Assembly (NCBI GenBank): GCA_964600025.1
Contig: CAZRHJ010000021.1
Coordinates: forward strand, 1-33,544
Source: JADFUS01 sp964600025
Lineage (GTDB): Bacteria; Bacteroidota; Bacteroidia; Bacteroidales; Rikenellaceae
Reading direction: 5' to 3'
DNA: 33,544 bases
Numbering within the stretch: position 1 is the first letter of the stretch; each line of letters starts with the position of its first letter. A program made the translations under genes and the position numbers. The notes under the pieces are model-generated. The model was not told the origin of the DNA, searched no databases, and was given only the letters and a program-made list of their open reading frames with translations. This document shows, piece after piece, positions 7,426 through 14,307 of this stretch.

Positions 7426-8832
7426 ATGAAAAAACTAAACATTTTAACACTTGCGTTGGCGATGTTATCTATGGTTTTTGTTATGCAGTCTTGCGACTCT
7501 CAACCAAAACCAGCAGAAATGCCAACAATGATTAAAACAAATACACCTGCTCGTGCAGAAGGTCAGAAAAGTGTATTAGGACTAAGAGTTGCTCCAATCC
7601 AAAACGTACGTATTGGACTTATTGGCGTTGGCAATAGAGGACTTAGTGCATTATACAGATTTCCATACCTTGAAGGAGCAACACTTATGGCTATGTGCGA
7701 TATTCGCCCCGAAAGCGTTGAGCGTGGTATGAAAGTTTGGACAGAGAAGTTCAAAAAAGAAAAAATTGACACTTACACTGGCACAGAAGATGCTTGGAAA
7801 GCATTGTGCGAGAGAGAAGACATTGATTTGGTGTATATCACAACAGATTGGCAACACCACGTTCCAATGGCACTTTACGCAATGAGCAAAGGCAAACACG
7901 TAGCAATAGAAGTACCAGCTACTACATCTATTGAGGAATGTTGGCAGTTGGTAGATATGGCAGAGAAAACACAATTACACTGTATAATGATAGAAAACTG
8001 TGTTTATGACTTCTTTGAAATGGCAACACTAAATATGGCACAACAAGGGATATTTGGAGAGATTGTACACACAGAGGGTGCATATATCCACGATTTGAGA
8101 GGATTAAATTTTGATACTACACAGGGTCAAAAAGGAGGCTACTACGATATGTGGAGACTTAAACACAACCTTAATCACGACGGCAACCCTTACGCTACTC
8201 ACGGTTTAGGGCCAGTTGCTCAAATCTTAAACATTCACCGTGGCGACAAAATGAATTATTTGGTATCAATGTCCTCTAATCAGTTTGGTATGACTGCTTA
8301 CGCTCGTGAGAAATTTGGAGAAGGTAGCCAGTATGATACAGACTACAAAAAAGGTGATATGAATGTTACTATGATTAAAACTCAAAAGGGCAAAACAATA
8401 ATGATTCAACACGACGTTACAAGCCCACGCCCATACAATCGCCTACACACAATCAGCGGAACAAAAGGTTTTGCACAAAAATACCCAATCCGTCAAATTG
8501 CATTAGACCCAGATGCTCACCGTCGTATGAACGATGAAAAACTACAAGAGTTTTTGGCAAAATGGGAACACCCTATCACAAAAGAAGTTGGCGAATTAGC
8601 TAAAAAAGTTGGCGGACACGGTGGTATGGACTTCATTATGGATTACAGACTGATTTACTGTCTAAACAATGGACTGCCACTTGATATGGACGTTTACGAC
8701 GCAGCAGAATGGTCTTGTTTGGGTTCACTAACAGAATTGTCTGTACAAAACAACTCTATGCCAGTAGAAATTCCAGATTTCACTCGTGGAGATTGGAACA
8801 AAATACAAGGGTATAAGCACGCAATGAAATAA
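7426..8832 (+). CDS. GH109-like Gfo/Idh/MocA lipoprotein (putative alpha-N-acetylgalactosaminidase)
   Basis: 468 residues with a lipoprotein signal (LAMLSMVFVMQSC, lipobox cysteine near residue 23), so it should be envelope-anchored. The core is a Rossmann domain of the Gfo/Idh/MocA superfamily: RIGLIGVGNRG near residue 62-72, MCDIRPESVERG, TDWQHHVPMALYAMSKGKHV and EVPATTSIEECW near 161. The motifs IENCVYD and DGNPYATHGLGPV, and the overall length, resemble GH109 glycosidases, which use tightly bound NAD for an oxidation-elimination hydrolysis of alpha-GalNAc. Some GH109-like proteins are plain oxidoreductases, so activity on alpha-GalNAc is inferred from resemblance and the adjacent NahK-like kinase. 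A terminator follows about 95 bases downstream. Confidence 0.82.
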   Translation: MKKLNILTLALAMLSMVFVMQSCDSQPKPAEMPTMIKTNTPARAEGQKSVLGLRVAPIQNVRIGLIGVGNRGLSALYRFPYLEGATLMAMCDIRPESVERGMKVWTEKFKKEKIDTYTGTEDAWKALCEREDIDLVYITTDWQHHVPMALYAMSKGKHVAIEVPATTSIEECWQLVDMAEKTQLHCIMIENCVYDFFEMATLNMAQQGIFGEIVHTEGAYIHDLRGLNFDTTQGQKGGYYDMWRLKHNLNHDGNPYATHGLGPVAQILNIHRGDKMNYLVSMSSNQFGMTAYAREKFGEGSQYDTDYKKGDMNVTMIKTQKGKTIMIQHDVTSPRPYNRLHTISGTKGFAQKYPIRQIALDPDAHRRMNDEKLQEFLAKWEHPITKEVGELAKKVGGHGGMDFIMDYRLIYCLNNGLPLDMDVYDAAEWSCLGSLTELSVQNNSMPVEIPDFTRGDWNKIQGYKHAMK

Positions 8833-8925
8833 AAACTTATAGTTTCGTTTACTAAAAACGAAAATATCTGAGTTTTTTGGAAGCTGAAAATATTTTTTAA
8901 TAAAAAGCACAATCCAATAAACATA

Positions 8926-8967
8926 GCAAAGTAGGTGTAAATCAAAATATTACACCTACTTTTTTAT
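8926..8967 (+). terminator. Rho-independent terminator after the GH109 gene
   Basis: A 13-bp perfect stem, 8928-8940 (AAAGTAGGTGTAA) pairing with 8950-8962, with a 9-base loop and a T tract to 8966. It lies just upstream of the tRNA promoter. A weaker 8-bp stem (TTTCGTTT/AAACGAAA) lies nearer the stop, around 8841-8862, without a good T tract after it. Confidence 0.88.
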
Positions 8968-8995
8968 TTCCTCCCAAAAAATACTTCACACAAAA

Positions 8996-9027
8996 TTTGG
9001 ATATTAAAATTATTTAATATACTTTTG
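8996..9027 (+). promoter_or_regulatory. Promoter of tRNA-Cys
   Basis: TTTG at 8996-8999 and TACTTTTG at 9020-9027 are separated by 20 bases, an exact TTTG-N20-TAnnTTTG Bacteroidota promoter. Its start point would fall about 7 bases before the mature tRNA at 9041. Confidence 0.75.
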
Positions 9028-9040
9028 TACTGCATTTGAG

Positions 9041-9111
9041 GGTTCGATGGCCGAGTGGTCAGGCACCGGTCTGCAAAACCGTATACAGCGGTTCGAATCC
9101 GCTTCGAACCT
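9041..9111 (+). tRNA. tRNA-Cys (anticodon GCA)
   Basis: A cloverleaf is visible: acceptor stem GGTTCGA pairing with TCGAACC at 9104-9110, D arm GCC/GGC with an AGTGGTCA-type loop, anticodon loop CTGCAAA giving GCA, and T arm AGCGG-TTCGAAT-CCGCT. The discriminator base is T at 9111, as expected for cysteine tRNAs. The CCA end is not encoded; the bases that follow are CAA. A promoter lies upstream and a terminator directly downstream, so it is a single-gene unit. Confidence 0.95.
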
Positions 9112-9116
9112 CAATA

Positions 9117-9150
9117 AAAAAACGCAACAGCACAGCTCGTTGCGTTTTTT
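9117..9150 (+). terminator. Rho-independent terminator of tRNA-Cys
   Basis: A 12-bp stem, AAAAAACGCAAC at 9117-9128 pairing with GTTGCGTTTTTT at 9139-9150. Its downstream arm contains the T tract, which closes the tRNA transcript 6 bases after the tRNA end. Confidence 0.88.
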
Positions 9151-9190
9151 GCATTTATACTACCCTCCTCCAAAACCACTCAAAAGTCTA

Positions 9191-9268
9191 TACCGTTAGG
9201 CTAAAACCGAAACTCGCCTATCTTGTTTCACAGATAGACGAGTTTCGGTTTAGTGGAGATACAGTACC
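9191..9268. repeat. Palindromic repeat family, compact inverted form (copy 1a)
   Basis: Two inverted arms, CTAAAACCGAAACTCGCCTATCT at 9201-9223 and its near-complement at 9232-9253, are separated by about 8 bases. Both arms are the outer end of the repeat described at 32191-32345, so this copy looks like a family member whose interior is missing, leaving end against end. The right side (9232-9274) is repeated exactly at 9395-9437. The stretch 9151-9437 holds no gene: it contains only this copy and copy 1b. Confidence 0.75.
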
Positions 9269-9269
9269 T

Positions 9270-9437
9270 AAAAAAATTTCATCTTTCCGAAATGGTAAAA
9301 GTCTCTAAAAACTCGTATCTCTTAGGATATTTTACTGATGGTCATAACGTAGCGTACTGGCGTACGTGAGGTATGAGCATCGGTGAAATATACAAGATAG
9401 ACGAGTTTCGGTTTAGTGGAGATACAGTACCTAAAAA
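9270..9437 (+). repeat. Palindromic repeat family, full copy 1b, abutting the mutS2 stop codon
   Basis: The core at 9311-9410 matches the copy at 32227-32326 at 94 of 100 positions by eye, with no gaps. It folds as a long imperfect hairpin around the central GTAC-TGGC-GTAC. The left flank shares ATCTTTCCGAAAT with copy 3 (28556-28608). The right end is the second of two exact 43-base direct repeats (9232-9274 and 9395-9437) and stops one base before the mutS2 stop codon at 9438-9440. On the minus strand it would be the first structure transcribed after mutS2. Confidence 0.8.
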
Positions 9438-11945
9438 TTATAATAGGGTTACTACTGTAATTCCTGCACCTCCAAAATCTACGTGTTCATCTTTGGCAGT
9501 CTGAACGTATGGAATAGTGCGTAAGTATTTGCGGATTTCTTCTTTCAAAGCTCCCGTACCTTTGCCGTGAAGGACTTTTAGTTCTTTGTATCCGAGCATT
9601 GCTGCCTCATCTACCCACTTTTCGATAATTGGATAGACCTCCTCTACTCTCTTGCCACGAACATCTATTTCGCATTTGAAATTCATTCTTTTGTCGCCTA
9701 CGTCATAGTTTTGGCTTGTAACCAAACCTCCCGTAAAATAGTTCACACTTGTGTCTTTCAACTGTTTGCGATAGTCGTTGTTTGAACTGATTTCTAAGTT
9801 TTGGATATTAACATTTGTCTGAATTGCCCCAAAACCAACCAAAGCACGTTTTTTGTCAATAGAAATAACAACACCTATAACATTTTGTCCTTTTATCCTA
9901 ACCTTGTCATCAACCTCGATAGGACGAGAGGGCGTTGGTTCTTGTTTTTCTTGTTTGACTTGACGTTCTTTCTTGATACTTTTGTCAAGTTTGTTCGCAT
10001 CACGCTGACGGAGTTTTTCTATCTTGCGATTGATTTTTTCTATCTCGTCTTCGTTTCGGACTTCTTGTATATTCTCTTTGAATAGTTTAAGCTCCTCACG
10101 TACTTCTTTTGTACGTTCTTTTTCGGCTTGTGCCTCTTTGATTTGGCGAATAGTATTTTCGATTGCTTTGTTTGCACCTTTTACTATTTCTTCTGCCTCT
10201 TTTCGAGCTTTTGCTAATATATCTGCCTTTTTGGTTTTAAGCTCTGTGTATTGCTCTTGGTATTGAGTTATACTTGCATCATATTTTTTCTCATTACCTT
10301 TGATTTCCTCACGCTTACGCTCCCAATACAGTTTATCTCTGGCAATTTCACGAAGTTGTTTTTCCAAAGATATTTGAGCAGTATCCAATTTTTCTTTTGC
10401 ACGTTTAATTAGGTCGTGAGGCAAACCAATTTTGTGTGCTATCTCGAATGCAAACGAACTCCCCGGCACTCCAACCTCCAAACTATACAAAGGCATAATA
10501 TTTTGAATATCAAACGCCATTGCACCATTGATTACTCCTTGGGCGTTTGAGGCATAGTATTTTAGGTTTGTATAGTGTGTTGTGATTACTCCAAAGGTTT
10601 TTTTGCTCTCCAAATCTTGGAGAATAACCTCGGCAATAGCTCCTCCAACTGTTGGTTCAGTACCACTACCAAACTCGTCTATCATAACAAGAGTATTGTC
10701 ATTGCTGAATTTTAGCATTTTTTTCATATTCTCCAAATGCGAAGAATATGTACTCAAATCATTGTCAATACTCTGTTGGTCGCCAATATCAATAAACAAA
10801 TTATCAAATATACCTATCTCGGAATTTGGCGAAGCAGGTATCAAAAAACCACACTGTAACATATATTGCAACAGACCAACGGTTTTCAGACAAACAGATT
10901 TACCCCCCGCATTAGGACCAGAAATAACAATGATATGTTTTTCTCGATTAAGTCGGAGTGTAAGTGGCACAATAGTTTTATGCTCTTTTTTGAGTGATTT
11001 CTCTAATATTGGGTGTCGCCCTTTGAGTAGATTAATCTCTACTTCTCGGCTAATAATTGGCTTGTGTGCCTCCATATCAATAGCTACTTTGGCTTTTGCA
11101 CTCAAAAAATCTATGGTATGAATAAAATCTGAATTAGTTTTGAGATAAACAATATTTGGACGTAAACCCTCGGTATATTCCATCAGAATTTTGATTATCT
11201 CACGTTTTTCGCTATACTCCAATTCTTTGATTTCGTTGTTTATCAAAACCAATTCCTCTGGCTCAATAAACGAAGTTTTGCCCGTTGCACTCTCGTCGTG
11301 AATAAAACCTTTTATTTTGCGTTTGTTGGCAGAAGGAACAGGAATAACTGTTCTACCATTACGTATAGAAACTTGTGCGTCTTCGTCGGTCAAACCACTT
11401 GAAATAGTGGATTTTAGGATAGAAAGAATACGTTTTGATGCCTCTCGCTCCTTTTGGCTACGCTCCGAGCGCAACTCTTGAAGATAGGGCGAGGCTGAAT
11501 CTTTGATATTTCCAAAACTATCTATAATTCGGTCGATTGATTGAATTATCTCAGGGAAAGTTTCTATTTTTGAGGTAAGAATACTCAAAAAGGGGTATTT
11601 TGAACGCATATTCTCGCCAAAAAAACCAACTATCTGGCACACACTTTTGACTCCCTCACGAAGAATTAACATCTCGTTTGGATTTATGTGAGTACCGTCT
11701 ATCTGCAACCTACTCAAAAAGCTATCTAAATCAACATACTTACAAGCAGGAAAATTACTTTCGAACATCAAAACTAATTTCATTTCTGCCACCAAAGAAA
11801 GGTCTGCAACAATTCGTTTACGATTGTTTGAAAATTTCAGATTATCAATTTTTTCGACTGCTCCAACTGTGGTGCAGTATTTTTTTGCATAGGACTTGAT
11901 TACATCAAATCCAAGTCGTTTTTCTATATCAATAGGTAATATCAC
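9438..11945 (-). CDS. mutS2: MutS2/RqcU-type ATPase with C-terminal Smr domain
   Basis: 835 residues, a full-length MutS2. After an N-terminal clamp and core region, the ATPase has Walker A GPNAGGKSVCLKT near residue 341 and Walker B LVMIDEFGSGTEPTVGG near 418, followed by the ABC-type ITTHYTNLKYYA. A long, highly charged coiled coil occupies about residues 520-660. The Smr domain is at 755-835, with EIDVRGKRVEEV and LHGKGTGALKEEI, where the HGKG loop is the nuclease/nucleic-acid motif. MutS2 lacks the mismatch-recognition domain of MutS. It has been linked to suppression of recombination and, in other bacteria, to splitting collided ribosomes. It stands alone here, and its 3' end directly touches a repeat element. 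Confidence 0.95.
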   Translation of the reverse strand: MILPIDIEKRLGFDVIKSYAKKYCTTVGAVEKIDNLKFSNNRKRIVADLSLVAEMKLVLMFESNFPACKYVDLDSFLSRLQIDGTHINPNEMLILREGVKSVCQIVGFFGENMRSKYPFLSILTSKIETFPEIIQSIDRIIDSFGNIKDSASPYLQELRSERSQKEREASKRILSILKSTISSGLTDEDAQVSIRNGRTVIPVPSANKRKIKGFIHDESATGKTSFIEPEELVLINNEIKELEYSEKREIIKILMEYTEGLRPNIVYLKTNSDFIHTIDFLSAKAKVAIDMEAHKPIISREVEINLLKGRHPILEKSLKKEHKTIVPLTLRLNREKHIIVISGPNAGGKSVCLKTVGLLQYMLQCGFLIPASPNSEIGIFDNLFIDIGDQQSIDNDLSTYSSHLENMKKMLKFSNDNTLVMIDEFGSGTEPTVGGAIAEVILQDLESKKTFGVITTHYTNLKYYASNAQGVINGAMAFDIQNIMPLYSLEVGVPGSSFAFEIAHKIGLPHDLIKRAKEKLDTAQISLEKQLREIARDKLYWERKREEIKGNEKKYDASITQYQEQYTELKTKKADILAKARKEAEEIVKGANKAIENTIRQIKEAQAEKERTKEVREELKLFKENIQEVRNEDEIEKINRKIEKLRQRDANKLDKSIKKERQVKQEKQEPTPSRPIEVDDKVRIKGQNVIGVVISIDKKRALVGFGAIQTNVNIQNLEISSNNDYRKQLKDTSVNYFTGGLVTSQNYDVGDKRMNFKCEIDVRGKRVEEVYPIIEKWVDEAAMLGYKELKVLHGKGTGALKEEIRKYLRTIPYVQTAKDEHVDFGGAGITVVTLL

Positions 11946-12046
11946 AGCTCAATTATTTTTGCAAAAATAATAAAAAAATCACTGCCGTAAGGTAAAAATC
12001 AAAAAAACGTTACAGATTAGTAATCTCCGATATTTTCAGCATAAAA

Positions 12047-12078
12047 AAAGAGTACTTATCAAATTATAAGTACTCTTT
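12047..12078 (-). terminator. Rho-independent terminator of the amidase-MCE operon
   Basis: A 13-bp perfect stem, 12047-12059 pairing with 12066-12078 (ATAAGTACTCTTT), with a 6-base loop. Read on the minus strand it is followed by a T tract (the A run at 12043-12049). It lies 17 bases after the MCE stop codon. The remaining 100 bases before mutS2 contain a CAAAAATA at 11962-11969, a possible minus-strand -7 (TATTTTTG), without a clear -33. Confidence 0.85.
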
Positions 12079-12094
12079 CTCAAATCTGCCGTAT

Positions 12095-13066
12095 TTATTT
12101 ATTTTTAAGGGCTTTCTTATCTTGTTTGTATTTCTTTTTGTCCTGCTTGTCTTTTAGCTTTTCTTCGTAAGTACGTTTTTCGAATACAGAGAAACGAACA
12201 TATTTTTTCGGATTGGCTTTAAGGTCGTCTAACAGAGTAGAAATATTTACAAGTGTCGTATCAAGATTGTTGTATAAAGACTCATCATTCAACAACTTCC
12301 CTACTGAACCATCTTTTGAATTAACTTTTTTGAGTACAGTGTTAATATTCTCCACAGCCTCTGGAATGGTTAGTTTTAGGTCGTTACTCATCAAATGGAA
12401 ATTTGATAGAGTTTGTTTAAGTTCGGGAGTTGCCTCAGAAATTGTTTTTGAAATATTATCAAAATTAGTCATTATTCTGTTTAGTTTGGCTTTCTGACTT
12501 ACAATCAAATCATTTGCACTGTTTGTTGCACTCTCCAAATTTTTCATTGTAGTGGACAAACTATTGATATTTTCTGGCGAAAGGACTTTGTTTGTAGATG
12601 CCATAAGCGTATCTACTCTATCCAAAATCACAAATAATTTGTCTGAAATAATATTGAAAGTCTGCATCATTGTAGGTTTGAACCTAAATGAAAGAGTATC
12701 CCCTTCGTTGAAATATGTATCTGCAACACCCGGAACAAGTTTAAGTTTTGGTGCGTCCATAATCGCTCCCTCTTCCAAATGCAAATAAGAATCTGACGGA
12801 ATATCATATTTTGCACTAATAGTCAATTCTATAAGTATTTTGCTTTTGATACTTTCGAGATTAATTGCTGTAATCGAGCCTATTTTTACACCACGCACAT
12901 AAACGGGAGTAGACACTTCCATACCTGTTGCCTCATCAATACTCATATAGTATTGGTTACGTTGGTCAAAAATATTAAGACCTTTTAGGAAATTTATGCC
13001 CCAATAAGTGGCAAACAATACGATTATAGTAGAAATTCCAATTTTAGCTTCTTTTGTTATCTTCAT
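12095..13066 (-). CDS. MCE/MlaD-family lipid-transport substrate-binding protein
   Basis: 323 residues: one N-terminal membrane helix (IGISTIIVLFATYWGINFLKG, about residues 9-29), then an MCE domain at about 38-115 with YYMSIDEATGMEVSTPVYVRGVKIG and the INLESIKSKILIELTI strand. A long helical, coiled-coil-prone region follows, and the protein ends in a very lysine-rich tail (KDKQDKKKYKQDKKALKNK). MCE proteins anchored in the inner membrane carry phospholipids between envelope membranes, usually with an ABC permease and ATPase. Neither partner is nearby. Its start overlaps the amidase stop by one base (TAATG), so the two are translationally coupled, an arrangement I consider common in Bacteroidota. 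Confidence 0.9.
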   Translation of the reverse strand: MKITKEAKIGISTIIVLFATYWGINFLKGLNIFDQRNQYYMSIDEATGMEVSTPVYVRGVKIGSITAINLESIKSKILIELTISAKYDIPSDSYLHLEEGAIMDAPKLKLVPGVADTYFNEGDTLSFRFKPTMMQTFNIISDKLFVILDRVDTLMASTNKVLSPENINSLSTTMKNLESATNSANDLIVSQKAKLNRIMTNFDNISKTISEATPELKQTLSNFHLMSNDLKLTIPEAVENINTVLKKVNSKDGSVGKLLNDESLYNNLDTTLVNISTLLDDLKANPKKYVRFSVFEKRTYEEKLKDKQDKKKYKQDKKALKNK

Positions 13067-14226
13067 TATTTTAATATTTTTTTAGCCTCATCAACCGAGA
13101 TTAATTTTCCATCTTTAAACGCTACAATAAATGCGTCTTTGTAGCCATTTTTGCGAATAAATCTTTGCAAAGATAATATTTCTTCGTAAGAAATATACTT
13201 TCCAGAGTAATATTTATATAAATTTTTGGATTTTATGGAGAACACTTTATCCTTGAATACCCTGAATTGAGAGGCAGTAGAGCTAAGATGTTTGGTGCTT
13301 GCAAAAAACTGCAAACTATAATAAACATTACTATTATGAGATTTATTTGTAATTGTTTTTTTTGCCTTTGGTTGAGAAGATACGGGAGAAGTTATTTTAA
13401 CTTGACTATCTTTACCATCTGGGTCGTATTCATAAGTACTACTTATTTCTACATCGTTTTTGTAGTTCTCAAAACCTTCAAAAAGTGATTTGGCAATTTT
13501 TGTTCGTCCAGAGTCTGTACACAAATAAGCACGGTCTTTGGCATTGCTCAAAAAACCAATTTCTGTCAAAATACTCGGCATTGAAGTTGCCCACAAAACC
13601 CAAAATCCTGCTTGTTTCATACCACGTGAGGTGGTAGGAAGATTTCCTTTGAGTTTTTCTTGGATATTGAAAGATAGAGCCAAAGATTGTCGCTGAAAGG
13701 CGTGCTGTCCCAAACTAAACATTATGTAACTCTCCTCGTCGTTTGGGTCAAAACCTTCATAAGTCTGTTCATAACCATTTTCGAGCATAATAACACTATT
13801 TTCCTTTTTGGCAACTTCTAAGTTTGAGGCACTTTTGTGCATACCCAAGGTAAACGTCTCTACACCTCGTGCAGAGGGTGCTCCACCAACGGAATTTACG
13901 TGAACAGAAATAAATAAGTCCCCTTTCACACTATTTGCAATTTTTGCACGTTGATTAAGTTGTAGGTAAACGTCTTTGCTACGTGTATAAACTACTTTTA
14001 TGTTGGGATAAGATTTTTTAATCAATGAACCAAGTTTTAGCGAAACGTCTAAGGTTATGTTTTTTTCATAGTTTTTGCCATAGACGCACCCTGCATCACG
14101 TCCTCCGTGCCCTGGGTCTATAACGACGGTTTTAATTCTAAATAATTCTTTTGGTTGGGCGAAAACATTAGCAGATAATGCTATAAAACTCGCAATAACA
14201 ATCGAAAAAATATTAAATTTTGACAT
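13066..14226 (-). CDS. N-acetylmuramoyl-L-alanine amidase (Amidase_3) with C-terminal SPOR-like domain
   Basis: 386 residues with a signal peptide cut after about residue 23 (ALSANVFA). The zinc-amidase motifs are all present: VVIDPGHGGRDAG (His about 40), YEKNITLDV (Glu about 54), DLFISVHVNS (His about 109) and the catalytic glutamate in ILTEIGFLSN (about 222). The C-terminal 85 residues have the form of a SPOR domain (VYYSLQFFAS, then YKYYSGKYISYEEIL and DAFIVAFKDGK), which binds glycan stripped of stem peptides at division sites. It probably removes stem peptides from peptidoglycan during daughter-cell separation. A basic linker, about 260-295, joins the two domains. The downstream MCE gene overlaps by one base, and lptD diverges 70 bases away. 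Confidence 0.93.
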   Translation of the reverse strand: MSKFNIFSIVIASFIALSANVFAQPKELFRIKTVVIDPGHGGRDAGCVYGKNYEKNITLDVSLKLGSLIKKSYPNIKVVYTRSKDVYLQLNQRAKIANSVKGDLFISVHVNSVGGAPSARGVETFTLGMHKSASNLEVAKKENSVIMLENGYEQTYEGFDPNDEESYIMFSLGQHAFQRQSLALSFNIQEKLKGNLPTTSRGMKQAGFWVLWATSMPSILTEIGFLSNAKDRAYLCTDSGRTKIAKSLFEGFENYKNDVEISSTYEYDPDGKDSQVKITSPVSSQPKAKKTITNKSHNSNVYYSLQFFASTKHLSSTASQFRVFKDKVFSIKSKNLYKYYSGKYISYEEILSLQRFIRKNGYKDAFIVAFKDGKLISVDEAKKILK

Positions 14227-14253
14227 AGGTTATTATTCTTTCCTTTTTTTTAC

Positions 14254-14261
14254 TATTTTTG
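14254..14261 (+). promoter_or_regulatory. Candidate -7 element for lptD
   Basis: TATTTTTG matches TAnnTTTG and sits 35 bases before the lptD ATG, inside the 70-base divergent gap. No good TTTG lies 19-21 bases upstream, so this is supported by the -7 match and position only. Confidence 0.4.
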
Positions 14262-14278
14262 TAGGCTGTAAGATAGTG

Positions 14279-14307
14279 CAAAGTTAATTTAATTGAATGA
14301 AATTACA
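14279..14307 (-). promoter_or_regulatory. Candidate promoter of the amidase-MCE operon
   Basis: On the minus strand, TTG (14305-14307) and TAACTTTG (14279-14286) are separated by 18 bases, one short of the usual spacing. The -33 would lie within the first codons of lptD, so the two divergent promoters overlap. The predicted leader to the amidase ATG is about 45 bases. Confidence 0.4.

Noticed and set aside
8841..8862. TTTCGTTT/AAACGAAA hairpin after the GH109 gene, resembling the GTTTCG/CGAAAC repeat ends
   Set aside because: Only 8 bp match, without the rest of the element; in AT-rich sequence this is too weak to call a repeat copy.
9036..9308. A 90-residue open frame across the tRNA-Cys and repeat region
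   Set aside because: It reads through the tRNA, its terminator and copy 1a; composition is not protein-like and no start context fits.
9191..9437. Possible CRISPR-like array because of the exact 43-base direct repeat
   Set aside because: Only two copies, no regular spacers, no cas genes, and the sequence belongs to a dispersed hairpin family.
11962..11969. Minus-strand TATTTTTG as mutS2 promoter
   Set aside because: The nearest TTTG is about 30 bases away, too far for the usual 19-21 spacing; noted within the terminator entry only.
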